A stretch of DNA of 64,000 nt, taken from assembly GCF_013449725.1 (NCBI RefSeq), contig NZ_JACCFF010000007.1, positions 124,001 through 188,000 on the forward strand, given 5' to 3'. Numbering within the stretch: the stretch's first letter is position 1; every line of letters begins with the position of its first letter. The stretch comes from Mycobacteroides sp. LB1. Lineage in GTDB: Bacteria > Actinomycetota > Actinomycetes > Mycobacteriales > Mycobacteriaceae. Shown here one piece after another: positions 18,029-25,447 of the stretch. Position numbers and translations under genes: made by a program. The notes below the pieces were generated by a model that made no database searches, was not told where the DNA came from, and saw nothing but the letters and a program-made list of their open reading frames with translations.

Positions 18029-18376
18029 TCAACCACCAAGGAAATCCAGCAGCACGATCGCGTGATTGCGTTCGGGGTCTTTCGCGGCGTAGAGCAGCGT
18101 GACGGTGCCGTGCTCGCGCTCGAATTCCTGCGCGGTGTCCACCGCAGAGCTGGTGGCGAGCTCCGCGCGATACTCCCCCGCGTACACGGCCCAATCCTCG
18201 GGCGCGGCATGGTGCCAGCGAACGCGCAGGTCAGGGCTCGGCGCGATGTCCTTGAACCAGAGATCGACCTGCGCGGCGGCCTTGCTCACACCCCGTGGCC
18301 ACAGGCGGTCGACCAGTACGCGGTATCCGTCCGACGGGTCGGGAGTCTCGTAGATCCGCTTGGTGCGATAGGTCAC
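18029..18376 (-). CDS. DUF488 (YeaO-like) protein
   Basis: 115 aa with the DUF488 signature R(V)LVDRLWPRGVSKAAA near the N-terminus and VTLLYAAKDPERNHAIVL near the C-terminus. YeaO-like proteins are small cytosolic proteins of unknown activity, sometimes linked to haem or stress contexts. Divergent from ychF, with 29 nt between the two starts. Confidence 0.9.
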   Translation of the reverse strand: MTYRTKRIYETPDPSDGYRVLVDRLWPRGVSKAAAQVDLWFKDIAPSPDLRVRWHHAAPEDWAVYAGEYRAELATSSAVDTAQEFEREHGTVTLLYAAKDPERNHAIVLLDFLGG

Positions 18377-18405
18377 CCCAGCATTGTCCGTAGACTTTCC
18401 TTCCC

Positions 18406-19479
18406 GTGAGCCTGAACTTGGGAATCGTTGGTCTGCCGAACGTCGGGAAGTCGACGCTGTTCAACGCGCTGACCCGCAATAACGTGCTGGCGGCCAATTA
18501 CCCGTTTGCGACCATCGAGCCGAATGAAGGCGTGGTGCCGCTGCCGGACCCACGCCTGGACAAACTGGCGGAGGTGTTCGGGTCGGCGCGCACGCTGCCC
18601 GCGACCGTGACGTTCGTGGACATCGCCGGAATCGTCAAGGGCGCCTCCGAAGGAGCGGGACTCGGGAACAAGTTCCTGGCCAACATCCGCGAGTGTGACG
18701 CCATCTGCCAGGTGGTGCGGGTATTCGCCGACGACGATGTCGTCCACGTCGACGGCCGAGTGGATCCGGCGGCCGATATCGAGGTGATTGAGACTGAGCT
18801 GATTCTCGCCGACATGCAGACGCTGGAGAAGGCGGTGCCGCGGCTCGAGAAGGAAGCCAAGACCAAGAAGGACCGTCAGCCGCTCTTCGATGCCGCCAAG
18901 GCCGCGCAGGAGGTGCTCGACAGTGGCAAGACGCTGTTCTCGACGGGGCAGGACTGGTCGGTGGTGCGCGAGCTGAACCTGATGACCACCAAGCCTTTCC
19001 TCTACGTGTTCAATGCCGACGAGGGAGTGCTCGGGGACGAGGCACGCGTTGCGCAGCTGCGGGAGCTGGTGGCACCTGCCGATGCGGTGTTCCTCGACGC
19101 GAAGATCGAGTCGGAACTGCAGGAGCTGGACGAGGAGTCCGCTGCCGAGCTATTGGAGTCGATCGGGCAGACCGAGCGGGGCCTGGATGCGTTGGCACAT
19201 GCGGGTTTCCATACGTTGAAGCTGCAGACGTACCTGACCGCCGGACCAAAAGAGGCGCGGGCGTGGACGATTCATCAGGGAGACACCGCGCCGAAGGCGG
19301 CCGGCGTCATCCACACCGATTTCGAAAAGGGCTTCATCAAGGCCGAAGTGGTGTCCTTCGACGACCTCGTCGAGGCGGGTTCGATGGCAGCCGCCAAGTC
19401 CGCCGGGAAGGTGCGGATGGAGGGCAAGGAGTACGTCATGGTCGATGGTGACGTGGTCGAGTTCCGGTTCAATGTCTAG
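18406..19479 (+). CDS. ychF: Redox-regulated ATPase YchF/OLA1
   Basis: 357-aa Obg-family P-loop ATPase that binds ribosomes and responds to oxidative stress. Motifs are GLPNVGKSTLFNAL (P-loop), NYPFATIEPN (switch I), VDIAGIVKGASEGAGLGNKF (G3 region) and NADE in place of NKxD, the change that makes YchF prefer ATP. A TGS domain occupies the C-terminus and ends VEFRFNV. GTG 18406 is the start. The final codons and stop are imperfectly repeated at 20282-20303, after the following gene, suggesting that this 3' end served as an insertion site. Confidence 0.96.
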   Translation: MSLNLGIVGLPNVGKSTLFNALTRNNVLAANYPFATIEPNEGVVPLPDPRLDKLAEVFGSARTLPATVTFVDIAGIVKGASEGAGLGNKFLANIRECDAICQVVRVFADDDVVHVDGRVDPAADIEVIETELILADMQTLEKAVPRLEKEAKTKKDRQPLFDAAKAAQEVLDSGKTLFSTGQDWSVVRELNLMTTKPFLYVFNADEGVLGDEARVAQLRELVAPADAVFLDAKIESELQELDEESAAELLESIGQTERGLDALAHAGFHTLKLQTYLTAGPKEARAWTIHQGDTAPKAAGVIHTDFEKGFIKAEVVSFDDLVEAGSMAAAKSAGKVRMEGKEYVMVDGDVVEFRFNV

Positions 19480-19480
19480 A
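19459..19480 (+). repeat. att-like repeat, proximal copy (3' end of ychF)
   Basis: GAGTTCCGGTTCAATGTCTAG and one more base, encoding EFRFNV and stop. It matches 20282-20303 at about 17 of 22 positions, most differences being silent for the encoded FRFNV. Possible left boundary of the inserted segment. Confidence 0.4.
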
Positions 19481-19509
19481 TCTAAGAACTGACAGGCTCG
19501 AGGGCGCCT

Positions 19510-20283
19510 ATGGATGATCAGGTGGAGTCGGCGGGAGACACGGGCATCGGCTCCGACAGCGCAATAGTCGAGGTGTACCTCCTGGGGTGGGATCCCGTGA
19601 CGTTCCACGGCGGCGGAAAAAACGGATTGGCACGGGTGTACATGAGCGTGCACGCCTTGTGGTCCGCGCGCCGCTCCGCACGCATGTGTGCCGAGCGTGA
19701 GGCGAATCTCGTCGCGGAAGGAACTCATCGTCTTGACCCGGGGCATAGAGCTGACGCGATCAACGCCGTCGTCTCATCGGTGATGTTCTTGGAGGGGTTC
19801 GTCAACGAACTATTCTCCGACGCGGCCGACAAACCTGGCGGTAGTCCGCGTACCCGGGGACTGACAGACAGGGCACTCGAGCAGATGCGGGAGCTGTGGA
19901 AGGGTGGTGCGGTTCCCAGCGACAGGATCTCGATAATCCGCAAGTACCAGCTCGCGCTGCTATGTGCAGGGAAATCGACGTTCGACCTGGGGCGAGGGCC
20001 GCTGCAGGACGTAGCCGCACTGATTGAACTCCGGAATACCTTGATGCACTTTAACTCTGAAAGTGCCAACACGGTCGATCTGCAAAAGTCGTTCGTCCGC
20101 GTGATGGACCGTGCTGGCGAAAATCAACAGCCGGTTGGTCCGCCCCGATTTCCCAATAAGGTGCTGGGCGCGGGCATTGCGCAATGGGCGTGTGATAGCG
20201 CCAGTCACTTGGTGGACGAGTGGCAGGAACGTTTGGGGCTGGAGCACGATTATCGCAGTGAGTTGGAGCAGTACCCGGTCTAG
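19510..20283 (+). CDS. HEPN-like protein with RX4H motif
   Basis: 257 aa, not recognised as a named family. A helical region around residues 80-105 (ADAINAVVSSVMFLEGFVNE) precedes ELRNTLMHF, in which R175 and H180 form the R-x4-H motif of HEPN ribonucleases. Many HEPN proteins act as toxins or in abortive infection. No nucleotidyltransferase or other antitoxin partner is adjacent. The gene sits directly behind ychF, its base composition looks less GC-rich than its neighbours, and an imperfect copy of the ychF end follows its stop. In Mtb the same place carries the VapBC32 pair. A role in defence is inference. Confidence 0.55.
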   Translation: MDDQVESAGDTGIGSDSAIVEVYLLGWDPVTFHGGGKNGLARVYMSVHALWSARRSARMCAEREANLVAEGTHRLDPGHRADAINAVVSSVMFLEGFVNELFSDAADKPGGSPRTRGLTDRALEQMRELWKGGAVPSDRISIIRKYQLALLCAGKSTFDLGRGPLQDVAALIELRNTLMHFNSESANTVDLQKSFVRVMDRAGENQQPVGPPRFPNKVLGAGIAQWACDSASHLVDEWQERLGLEHDYRSELEQYPV

Positions 20284-20303
20284 TTTCCGTTTCAACGTGT
20301 AGG
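20282..20303 (+). repeat. att-like repeat, distal copy (ychF 3'-end remnant)
   Basis: TAGTTTCCGTTTCAACGTGTAG follows immediately on the HEPN-like gene. In one frame it reads SFRFNV and stop, the same ending as YchF. Candidate right boundary of the element inserted at the end of ychF. Confidence 0.4.
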
Positions 20304-20343
20304 CAGTAACTTAGCTGCGAAAGTGAGGACTTTTGCGTGCTTA

Positions 20344-21459
20344 TCAGGCAGGTCGGTTAGGGAGTCTCTGTACAATTTCCTTCAGCGTGTCGAGTATTTC
20401 GACTGGCACTGCCGACAACTGGTCTCCCTTGGCATCATCGCCGTATGTCGGAGTCGAAAAAATATTCCGACCCAGTTCAAGTATCAGTTTGTCACGGTTC
20501 TGGGGCGAGGAAAGTTGTTTTGAGAATGCCTCGACAGAATTGATTTGGACCGACGCTGTTTTGGCCCATCGGGCGAGAAGCCGATGATGCCGAGCAATTC
20601 TTGAGGCGTAGGATGCGGCGCCTACTATGGGTAAAATAACGACAAGATGGACGACTGTTTCCATCCATTTCGACGTGTCAAGACTTGAGGCGATCCAGAT
20701 GCCTAGTCCGATGACAGCAAATACAGATCCGAATGCCACCAAAGTCCACATCCACGCGCTTTTGCCTTCGGCGGTAGCTATCTGCCAAAAGTGGGTGCCC
20801 ATGGTTAAAGCGCCAGTTTCGGATGCAGCACGACGGGCTGCGTCTCTAGCGTAGGTCGCTTCCACGGCGGCCTCATGCGCAATCGCTGCCGTCTGCGCAA
20901 GGTCAAGTGCTTGAGTAAACTTGCTGCCGGACTCCTGAAGCTTTCCTGCCCAGCGGTAGAGGGCAGCTGTAGTCGAGGGCCTCTGTTCTTTCTGGGCGGC
21001 TACCTGGATTGTGGAGTTGAGCTGAGCATTCCACGTCTGGAGGTAATGGGTTAGAGTATTAGGATCCGGTGATAGTTCTTTTTCGCCTGCTTTCGTGAAA
21101 AAGTGGGAGACGGCCCGATTGAGGTCGTCTAACAGCGCATTATCCATAAACTCGACCATGTAAACATCGCCGCCATTCTCGCGAAAGCTGGGAAACTCTA
21201 GCGGAGAATTGAATAGAAGTTCTTTTAGTTCACTCGTAAATTCGCCAATGGCGCGACATTGTCCGGGGTTGAAAATCTTCCTCAACCTGTCGATGTCTTC
21301 TGCGTGCAGATGACCTGGGACATCGGAGTCTCCGGATGCCGTGCGGAAGGCATCAGCGAGCGTCGTTAGCAAGCCGTGCGTTTGGGTGCGGAGATCGGCG
21401 GCGGGCGTCTCGCTGCCCCTCCACGGTGGGACGCTGGAATCGTCAGACATCTGGGCCAT
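20344..21459 (-). CDS. Two-helix membrane protein of an accessory region, function unknown
   Basis: 371 aa. The first about 225 residues are soluble and mainly helical, including an Ala-rich stretch QTAAIAHEAAVEATYARDAA. Two adjacent transmembrane helices follow (MWTLVAFGSVFAVIGLGIWI and VVHLVVILPIVGAASYAS), then a cytoplasmic tail rich in helices. Codon use is clearly more A/T-rich than in flanking core genes, which suggests recent acquisition. It converges with the HEPN-like gene and overlies a region whose other edge is a broken VOC gene. It could be a membrane effector of a defence system, but no diagnostic motif is visible. ATG 21459 or 21447 may be the start. Confidence 0.6.
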   Translation of the reverse strand: MAQMSDDSSVPPWRGSETPAADLRTQTHGLLTTLADAFRTASGDSDVPGHLHAEDIDRLRKIFNPGQCRAIGEFTSELKELLFNSPLEFPSFRENGGDVYMVEFMDNALLDDLNRAVSHFFTKAGEKELSPDPNTLTHYLQTWNAQLNSTIQVAAQKEQRPSTTAALYRWAGKLQESGSKFTQALDLAQTAAIAHEAAVEATYARDAARRAASETGALTMGTHFWQIATAEGKSAWMWTLVAFGSVFAVIGLGIWIASSLDTSKWMETVVHLVVILPIVGAASYASRIARHHRLLARWAKTASVQINSVEAFSKQLSSPQNRDKLILELGRNIFSTPTYGDDAKGDQLSAVPVEILDTLKEIVQRLPNRPA

Positions 21460-21583
21460 AAACGCATGTTAAAGAACACGTACGACAATGACCCACTGGC
21501 GAGCGAAACCAGGGGGTCGGCGCTGAACCAGGCATACAACAGACCAGTGCCGTGCAGCGGACAAGACGCTTCGCCCAGCAGCT

Positions 21584-21718
21584 GAGCATGACGGGCTGAC
21601 CGAGCCGACGACAATGCCGTGGGGGAACCGCGCGTTGCTGTTCCGGGACCCCGACGGGAATCTCGTCGATCTGTTCACTCAGGTCACGGACCTAGCGCGC
21701 GCCAAGTTCGGAGTATGA
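21584..21718 (+). pseudogene. 3' fragment of a VOC/glyoxalase gene
   Basis: The frame encodes EHDGLTEPTTMPWGNRALLF followed by RDPDGNLVDLFT and ends at TGA 21716-21718. PWGNR..LFRDPDGNLV..FT is the typical last strand pair of VOC (glyoxalase/bleomycin resistance) proteins. No N-terminal half exists upstream; instead the accessory membrane-protein gene and unrelated sequence are found. This looks like a gene truncated when the accessory block arrived. Confidence 0.7.
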
Positions 21719-21725
21719 CCTGTCG

Positions 21726-22091
21726 TCAGTTGTAGAACTGGACGAGGCAAAACTCATGCCCTTCGGGATCAAGCATGACGAGCACTACGCCCTCGTCATA
21801 GTCATGGCGATCGCCCGACCAGGATCCACCCAGGCCCTCGACGTGAGCGCGCGCAACCTCGATATCATCGACCTCAACGTCGAGATGAAGCCGCACCTTC
21901 GAGGTCTTCGCTTCTGACACGCGCTGAAAGGTGATTCGCGGTTGATCGCCGTTGCGCGTGCCCAGTGTCGCCCACCCCGGATCGTCACCGTGTTCGGCAG
22001 AAGGTGGCAGGTCGAGCAGTGCACTCCAGAACAACGAGAGCCGCGCGGGGTCCGCGCAGTCGATGGTGAGTCCAAACCAGCGATTCGTCAC
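21726..22091 (-). CDS. VOC family (glyoxalase-like) protein
   Basis: 121 aa with one complete VOC domain: FGLTIDCADPARLSLFWSAL at the start and VLVMLDPEGHEFCLVQF at the end. This is the Glyoxalase_6-like subgroup of unknown substrate; histidine and glutamate metal ligands are only partly present, so catalysis is uncertain. ATG 22091. The stop lies 7 nt from the end of the broken VOC gene on the other strand, and the two are not close relatives by eye. Confidence 0.85.
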   Translation of the reverse strand: MTNRWFGLTIDCADPARLSLFWSALLDLPPSAEHGDDPGWATLGTRNGDQPRITFQRVSEAKTSKVRLHLDVEVDDIEVARAHVEGLGGSWSGDRHDYDEGVVLVMLDPEGHEFCLVQFYN

Positions 22092-22423
22092 CCTGTCATT
22101 GTGAGTGCATATGCGAATCGTTAGCCATGCCTGCCGCGCTCAAGTGTCGAACCCGCGGGCCACGATAGCCACCTCTAGGCAGCGCAACCGATTGCCCACT
22201 ACATCTGCAGTGACCGTTGTGAAAATCCTCTACAACGTTTGTAGTGCTGCATCAATGCAGGTAATTGAGGATTTATCTGTGAGTTTCGGTCACTCAGCTA
22301 ATCGACTGCAGCAACCTATTGCTGTGAGCTGGCGCAACAGGCTGAAACGCCCGTTGTCAGACTTCCGGGGGATGCTTACAGTGGGGTAGCCTGCCGCCTA
22401 AAGGGTTGCTTGGAGGGTTCTGT
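22092..22423. other. Non-coding stretch with candidate promoter
   Basis: No convincing gene in about 330 nt, and composition is more A/T-rich. An interrupted palindrome CTACAACGTTTGTAG lies near 22231. A sigma-A-like promoter TTGTCA-N17-TACAGT is at 22354-22382, about 42 nt before the WXG100 gene. The rest shows no clear structure. Confidence 0.5.
22354..22382 (+). promoter_or_regulatory. Candidate sigma-A-type promoter for the WXG100 pair
   Basis: TTGTCA (22354-22359), 17-nt spacer, TACAGT (22377-22382). The spacing is ideal and it reads toward the ATG at 22424. Not otherwise supported. Confidence 0.45.
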
Positions 22424-22732
22424 ATGTCATCACGCGAGGTTCGTATTGACCCCGAATCCGTGCATCTTGGCGCCTGGAACGCGTCCAATGCAACCAGCGA
22501 TGCGGCGGCTGATCTCGCCAAGCATGCCCGCGATATCCGCGCTCACGCCGAAGGGTGGGTCGGCTCCTCACTATCGGCACTCGAAGATCTGATGGAGCGG
22601 TGGGAGACGCGCCATTTCGAGCATGAAGAACGTATGGGCAATGTAGGACAGATCCTGAACGACGCGTCCAAGCAGTTTCTGAATCTGGACCTCGAAGGTT
22701 TGCAACCTCCGGGCGAGACGCGGGAGGTGTGA
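22424..22732 (+). CDS. WXG100-like ESX secretion substrate or partner
   Basis: 102 aa, two helices joined by GWVGSSLSALEDLMERWE, which holds the W-x-G turn of the WXG100 family. Such proteins form heterodimers and leave the cell through type VII (ESX) systems. ATG 22424 has GGAGGG 5 nt upstream. Its TGA overlaps the next start by one base (TGATG), so the two are coupled and the products probably pair. The C-terminus is slightly extended (LNLDLEGLQPPGETREV). No ESX machinery is encoded in the window, so secretion must rely on a system elsewhere. Confidence 0.78.
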   Translation: MSSREVRIDPESVHLGAWNASNATSDAAADLAKHARDIRAHAEGWVGSSLSALEDLMERWETRHFEHEERMGNVGQILNDASKQFLNLDLEGLQPPGETREV

Positions 22733-23736
22733 TGGGGCTACTGACTGTTCCCGACATCCTTCGATGGGACGCGCCATCTCTCGCGGCGGTGTTCGAGGTC
22801 TGCAAGAAGCGTCAAGGGACGCTCGACACCTTCGGATGCAATATCCAGCAGATGAACAATCGCCTGTCCGATTGGAAGGGCGAAACGGCTGACGCCCTCA
22901 CCGCGGCAGCCGGTAAGGCGCGTACGGATATTGAAGCCGATGGCAGTGAGTCCGCGGTGGTGGCGCGCGCCCTCTCGACGGCCGAAACCGGTGTCCGCCA
23001 GGTCAAGAAGCGGCTCGTGGAGCTGCTGGACGAGGCCGAGGGCAAGCAGATCGAGGTGGACGACAGCGGCGCCTGCGCTTTCAAGAAGGGCCACGAACTA
23101 TCGCCGCAGTCCATGGGAGTTCTGCTCGGCTTCCAGCAGCGGGTCACCAACGTCATGATCCAAGCGATGACCGTGGATGACGAAATCGCTTTTGCCATAA
23201 GGCTTGCGGTGATGGACAAGCCGGTGGCGCAGGCAGCGGCGACCGTCAGCGATGCCGCAGACTCTGCGGGCACGACCGAAGCGGCCGCCAAGGCAATCGC
23301 ATTGGCGCAGTCAGTCGGAGACGGGCGCGCGTACGTCTACGGCGGCACCGGTCCCGGATACGACTGCTCGGGCGCGCAGTCCGCGGTCTTTGCGGCTGCA
23401 ACCGGAAAGCCGCAGAGCACAAGGTATTTCACCACCGAATCCGACTTTGAGGCACTTGGCTTCAAGAAGGGATACATGCCGGGCGCGTACAACGTCGGCA
23501 TTCACCGTGGCGGTGGCGGCATGAACTCACACATGGCGGCCACGCTCCCCAATGGAGTCAACTTCGAATCCGGCGGATCGCACAACAGCACCTTGTACGG
23601 TGGCTCGGCCGCCGGGGCCACGGACTCGCAGTTCGAACTGCATTACTACCTGCCGGCGACGGCAACCCGCTCGACCTCGGTGAGTACGTCCACTTCGTCC
23701 ACGAATCAGACGTCTGACACGGCGCAATATGCTTGA
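22732..23736 (+). CDS. WXG100 domain fused to NlpC/P60-like peptidase, probable ESX effector
   Basis: 334 aa. The N-terminal about 100 residues form a WXG100-type hairpin (LSDWKGETADAL), and a helical linker follows. The C-terminal part from about residue 200 carries YVYGGTGPGYDCSGAQSAV, in which the cysteine fits the NlpC/P60 nucleophile. A conserved block follows: YNVGIHRGGGG, NSHMAATLPNGVNFESGG and STLYGG, with a candidate catalytic histidine in NSHM. As I recall, this ending resembles peptidase domains in mycobacteriophage tape-measure proteins. A secreted peptidoglycan hydrolase or antibacterial toxin is inferred. The tail is Ser/Thr-rich. GGGAGG lies 5 nt before ATG 22732. No immunity gene is evident. 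Confidence 0.72.
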   Translation: MGLLTVPDILRWDAPSLAAVFEVCKKRQGTLDTFGCNIQQMNNRLSDWKGETADALTAAAGKARTDIEADGSESAVVARALSTAETGVRQVKKRLVELLDEAEGKQIEVDDSGACAFKKGHELSPQSMGVLLGFQQRVTNVMIQAMTVDDEIAFAIRLAVMDKPVAQAAATVSDAADSAGTTEAAAKAIALAQSVGDGRAYVYGGTGPGYDCSGAQSAVFAAATGKPQSTRYFTTESDFEALGFKKGYMPGAYNVGIHRGGGGMNSHMAATLPNGVNFESGGSHNSTLYGGSAAGATDSQFELHYYLPATATRSTSVSTSTSSTNQTSDTAQYA

Positions 23737-23793
23737 GAACCAATCGAATTAGATGCATGAGCCCGGCGACGCCGATGCTTCACCGCAGGGGTA

Positions 23794-25314
23794 CTAGTCC
23801 TGCACGTAGGACACCACGGCCATCATTCCGGACTCGCCGTGATAGATGTTGTGGCAGTGGGTAAGCCACTGCCCGGGGTTGTCGGCATCGAAGTCCACTT
23901 GGACGGTTTTCATCGGAGCCACCAGGACCGTGTCCTTGCGGGCGCGAAAACCTCCGTTGGAATCGCGCACCGCAAATGTGTGTCCATGCAGATGCATCGG
24001 GTGAAACATCATTGAGTCGTTGACGAACCGCAGCCGTACACGCTGACCCTCACGCACGGGCAGACCATCCCGAGGATCGTAGGTTTTGCCGTTGATGGTC
24101 CACGTGTACTTACCGGTTGGGCCGGCCAAGCGCACGTCATGAGTGACATCGGGTTCGCGACGCTGAAGTTGAACCTCAGGGGCGGCGGTCAGTGTCGCAG
24201 TATCCAGCGGCATCTGGGACTTCATCAGCATCGCGGCGTCCTCGGCGCGCCCGCGAACCGGTGTATCGCCCGAACGCAGAATCAATTGGGCGAAGCCGTT
24301 TTTCCCCTCGGGCACGGCCACCAGCGGCACCGACGAACCCGGGATGGTGACCACGGCGTCGACTCGTTCTCCCATGGTGAGCAGGATTGTGTCGGCCTTG
24401 TATGCCTGCACTGGGAAGCCGTCGGTGTGGGTGACGGTCATGGGTACGCCGGGAATGCTGATTCGGAACGCTGTATCCCCGCCCGCGTTGATGATGCGCA
24501 ACCGCACTCGTTGTCCGGCGCGGTAGGTCGTCGCCTGCGGATCGGCCGTCACCCGTCCATTGATGAGGTAGTAGGGGTACGTCACATCACCGCTGTCCAT
24601 GCCGAGTGGCGCAGTCGGGTCCGCTCCCATGCCGCCCATGGAGTGATCCATAGGCGGCATTCCTTTGGCGCGTAGCCCTTCCAGCACTTGGTCGGGATCA
24701 GTGCCGGTGCCGTCGATCCAATCGTCGAGGATTACCACCAGTTCGTGGTCATAGTTGGCACCTTCATCGGGATCCTCGATGATCAGCGGCGCGTAGAGCC
24801 CGCGATCGATTTGCGTTCCGACGTGGGGGTGGAACCAGTACGTCCCCGCGTGCGGTACCGCGAACTCGTAGTCGAACACTCCTGTCGGCGGGATTTCCGG
24901 CTGAGTGAGGCCGGGCACCCCATCCATGTCATTGCGCAGCGCGAGGCCATGCCAGTGCACCGTGGTGGGCGCGGGGAGGTTGTTGACTGTTTGCACGCGG
25001 AGTATTTCGCCCTGGCGAACACGAATCTCTTGGCCGGGTACCCGTCCTCCGTATGCCCATGTGGATGCCGGAGTTCCCGCAAGGTCGATCTGGGTAGGGG
25101 CGGGGGTAAGGGTCACCTGCCGCACCCCGGCCGAGGCGCCACGGCGAGCCGCCTCGACGGCTGAAACCCGTGGAGAGTCCGCGGTAATTCGTTGTGGTGC
25201 GCCAGTTCCCGCGGGGCTTTTGGTGCAGGACGCGAGGAACCCGGCGGCGGCAATCGTCATGCCCATTCGGAGGAGTTCGCGTCGGCCAAGTGGCGGTGAC
25301 ATGCGTGGCGTCAT
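23794..25314 (-). CDS. mmcO: Tat-exported multicopper oxidase lipoprotein (MmcO-like)
   Basis: 506 aa. The N-terminus GRRELLRMGMTIAAAGFLASC combines a twin-arginine signal with a lipobox, so the folded enzyme is exported and lipid-anchored. All copper motifs are present: HWHGLALRNDMDG, YWFHPHVG, FHPMHLHGHTF and THCHNIYHGESGMM. Mtb MmcO (Rv0846c) oxidises Cu(I) to protect against copper toxicity and belongs to the RicR regulon; divergent lpqS is conserved here. ATG 25314 is favoured, because TTGCCT-N18-TATATA ends 6 nt before it, giving a leaderless transcript. ATG 25302 is the alternative. The open frame to 25524 crosses the operator and is not real. Confidence 0.93.
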   Translation of the reverse strand: MTPRMSPPLGRRELLRMGMTIAAAGFLASCTKSPAGTGAPQRITADSPRVSAVEAARRGASAGVRQVTLTPAPTQIDLAGTPASTWAYGGRVPGQEIRVRQGEILRVQTVNNLPAPTTVHWHGLALRNDMDGVPGLTQPEIPPTGVFDYEFAVPHAGTYWFHPHVGTQIDRGLYAPLIIEDPDEGANYDHELVVILDDWIDGTGTDPDQVLEGLRAKGMPPMDHSMGGMGADPTAPLGMDSGDVTYPYYLINGRVTADPQATTYRAGQRVRLRIINAGGDTAFRISIPGVPMTVTHTDGFPVQAYKADTILLTMGERVDAVVTIPGSSVPLVAVPEGKNGFAQLILRSGDTPVRGRAEDAAMLMKSQMPLDTATLTAAPEVQLQRREPDVTHDVRLAGPTGKYTWTINGKTYDPRDGLPVREGQRVRLRFVNDSMMFHPMHLHGHTFAVRDSNGGFRARKDTVLVAPMKTVQVDFDADNPGQWLTHCHNIYHGESGMMAVVSYVQD

Positions 25315-25324
25315 GCATTCTATA

Positions 25325-25339
25325 TACCCCGTAGGGGTA
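25325..25339. promoter_or_regulatory. RicR-type copper operator 1
   Basis: TACCC-CGTAG-GGGTA matches the published RicR motif TACCC-N5-GGGTA exactly, inside a longer palindrome ATATACCCC-gta-GGGGTATAT (25322-25342). It lies between mmcO and the lpqS-like unit, in the spacer of the predicted mmcO promoter and over the -35 region of the rightward promoter, whose -10 may be TATGCT (25354-25359). It should control both directions. Confidence 0.88.
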
Positions 25340-25368
25340 TATTTAGGCAACTGTATGCTACGGTCGCA

Positions 25369-25446
25369 ATGTGTTGCCGTCCAATGGCGAACTGCAACCG
25401 GTGTGGCGGGGCTACGTCGTGTCGGGCATTCGTGCGCAGGCTCTGA
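25369..25446 (+). CDS. 25-codon cysteine-rich mini-ORF ahead of lpqS
   Basis: ATG 25369 to TGA 25444-25446 encodes MCCRPMANCNRCGG, ATSC and RAFVRRL: five cysteines in 25 residues (C-C-x5-C-x2-C-x5-C). The candidate -10 TATGCT at 25354-25359 ends 9 nt before the ATG, so the transcript is probably leaderless. Its stop lies 1 nt before the GTG of the lpqS-like gene, suggesting coupling. It could be a copper-binding peptide or a copper- or cysteine-sensing upstream ORF. Cysteine-rich leaderless upstream ORFs acting as attenuators are known in mycobacteria, and a copper-responsive upstream ORF is known in Bordetella. Expression is not shown. Confidence 0.5.
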   Translation: MCCRPMANCNRCGGATSCRAFVRRL

Positions 25447-25447
25447 C

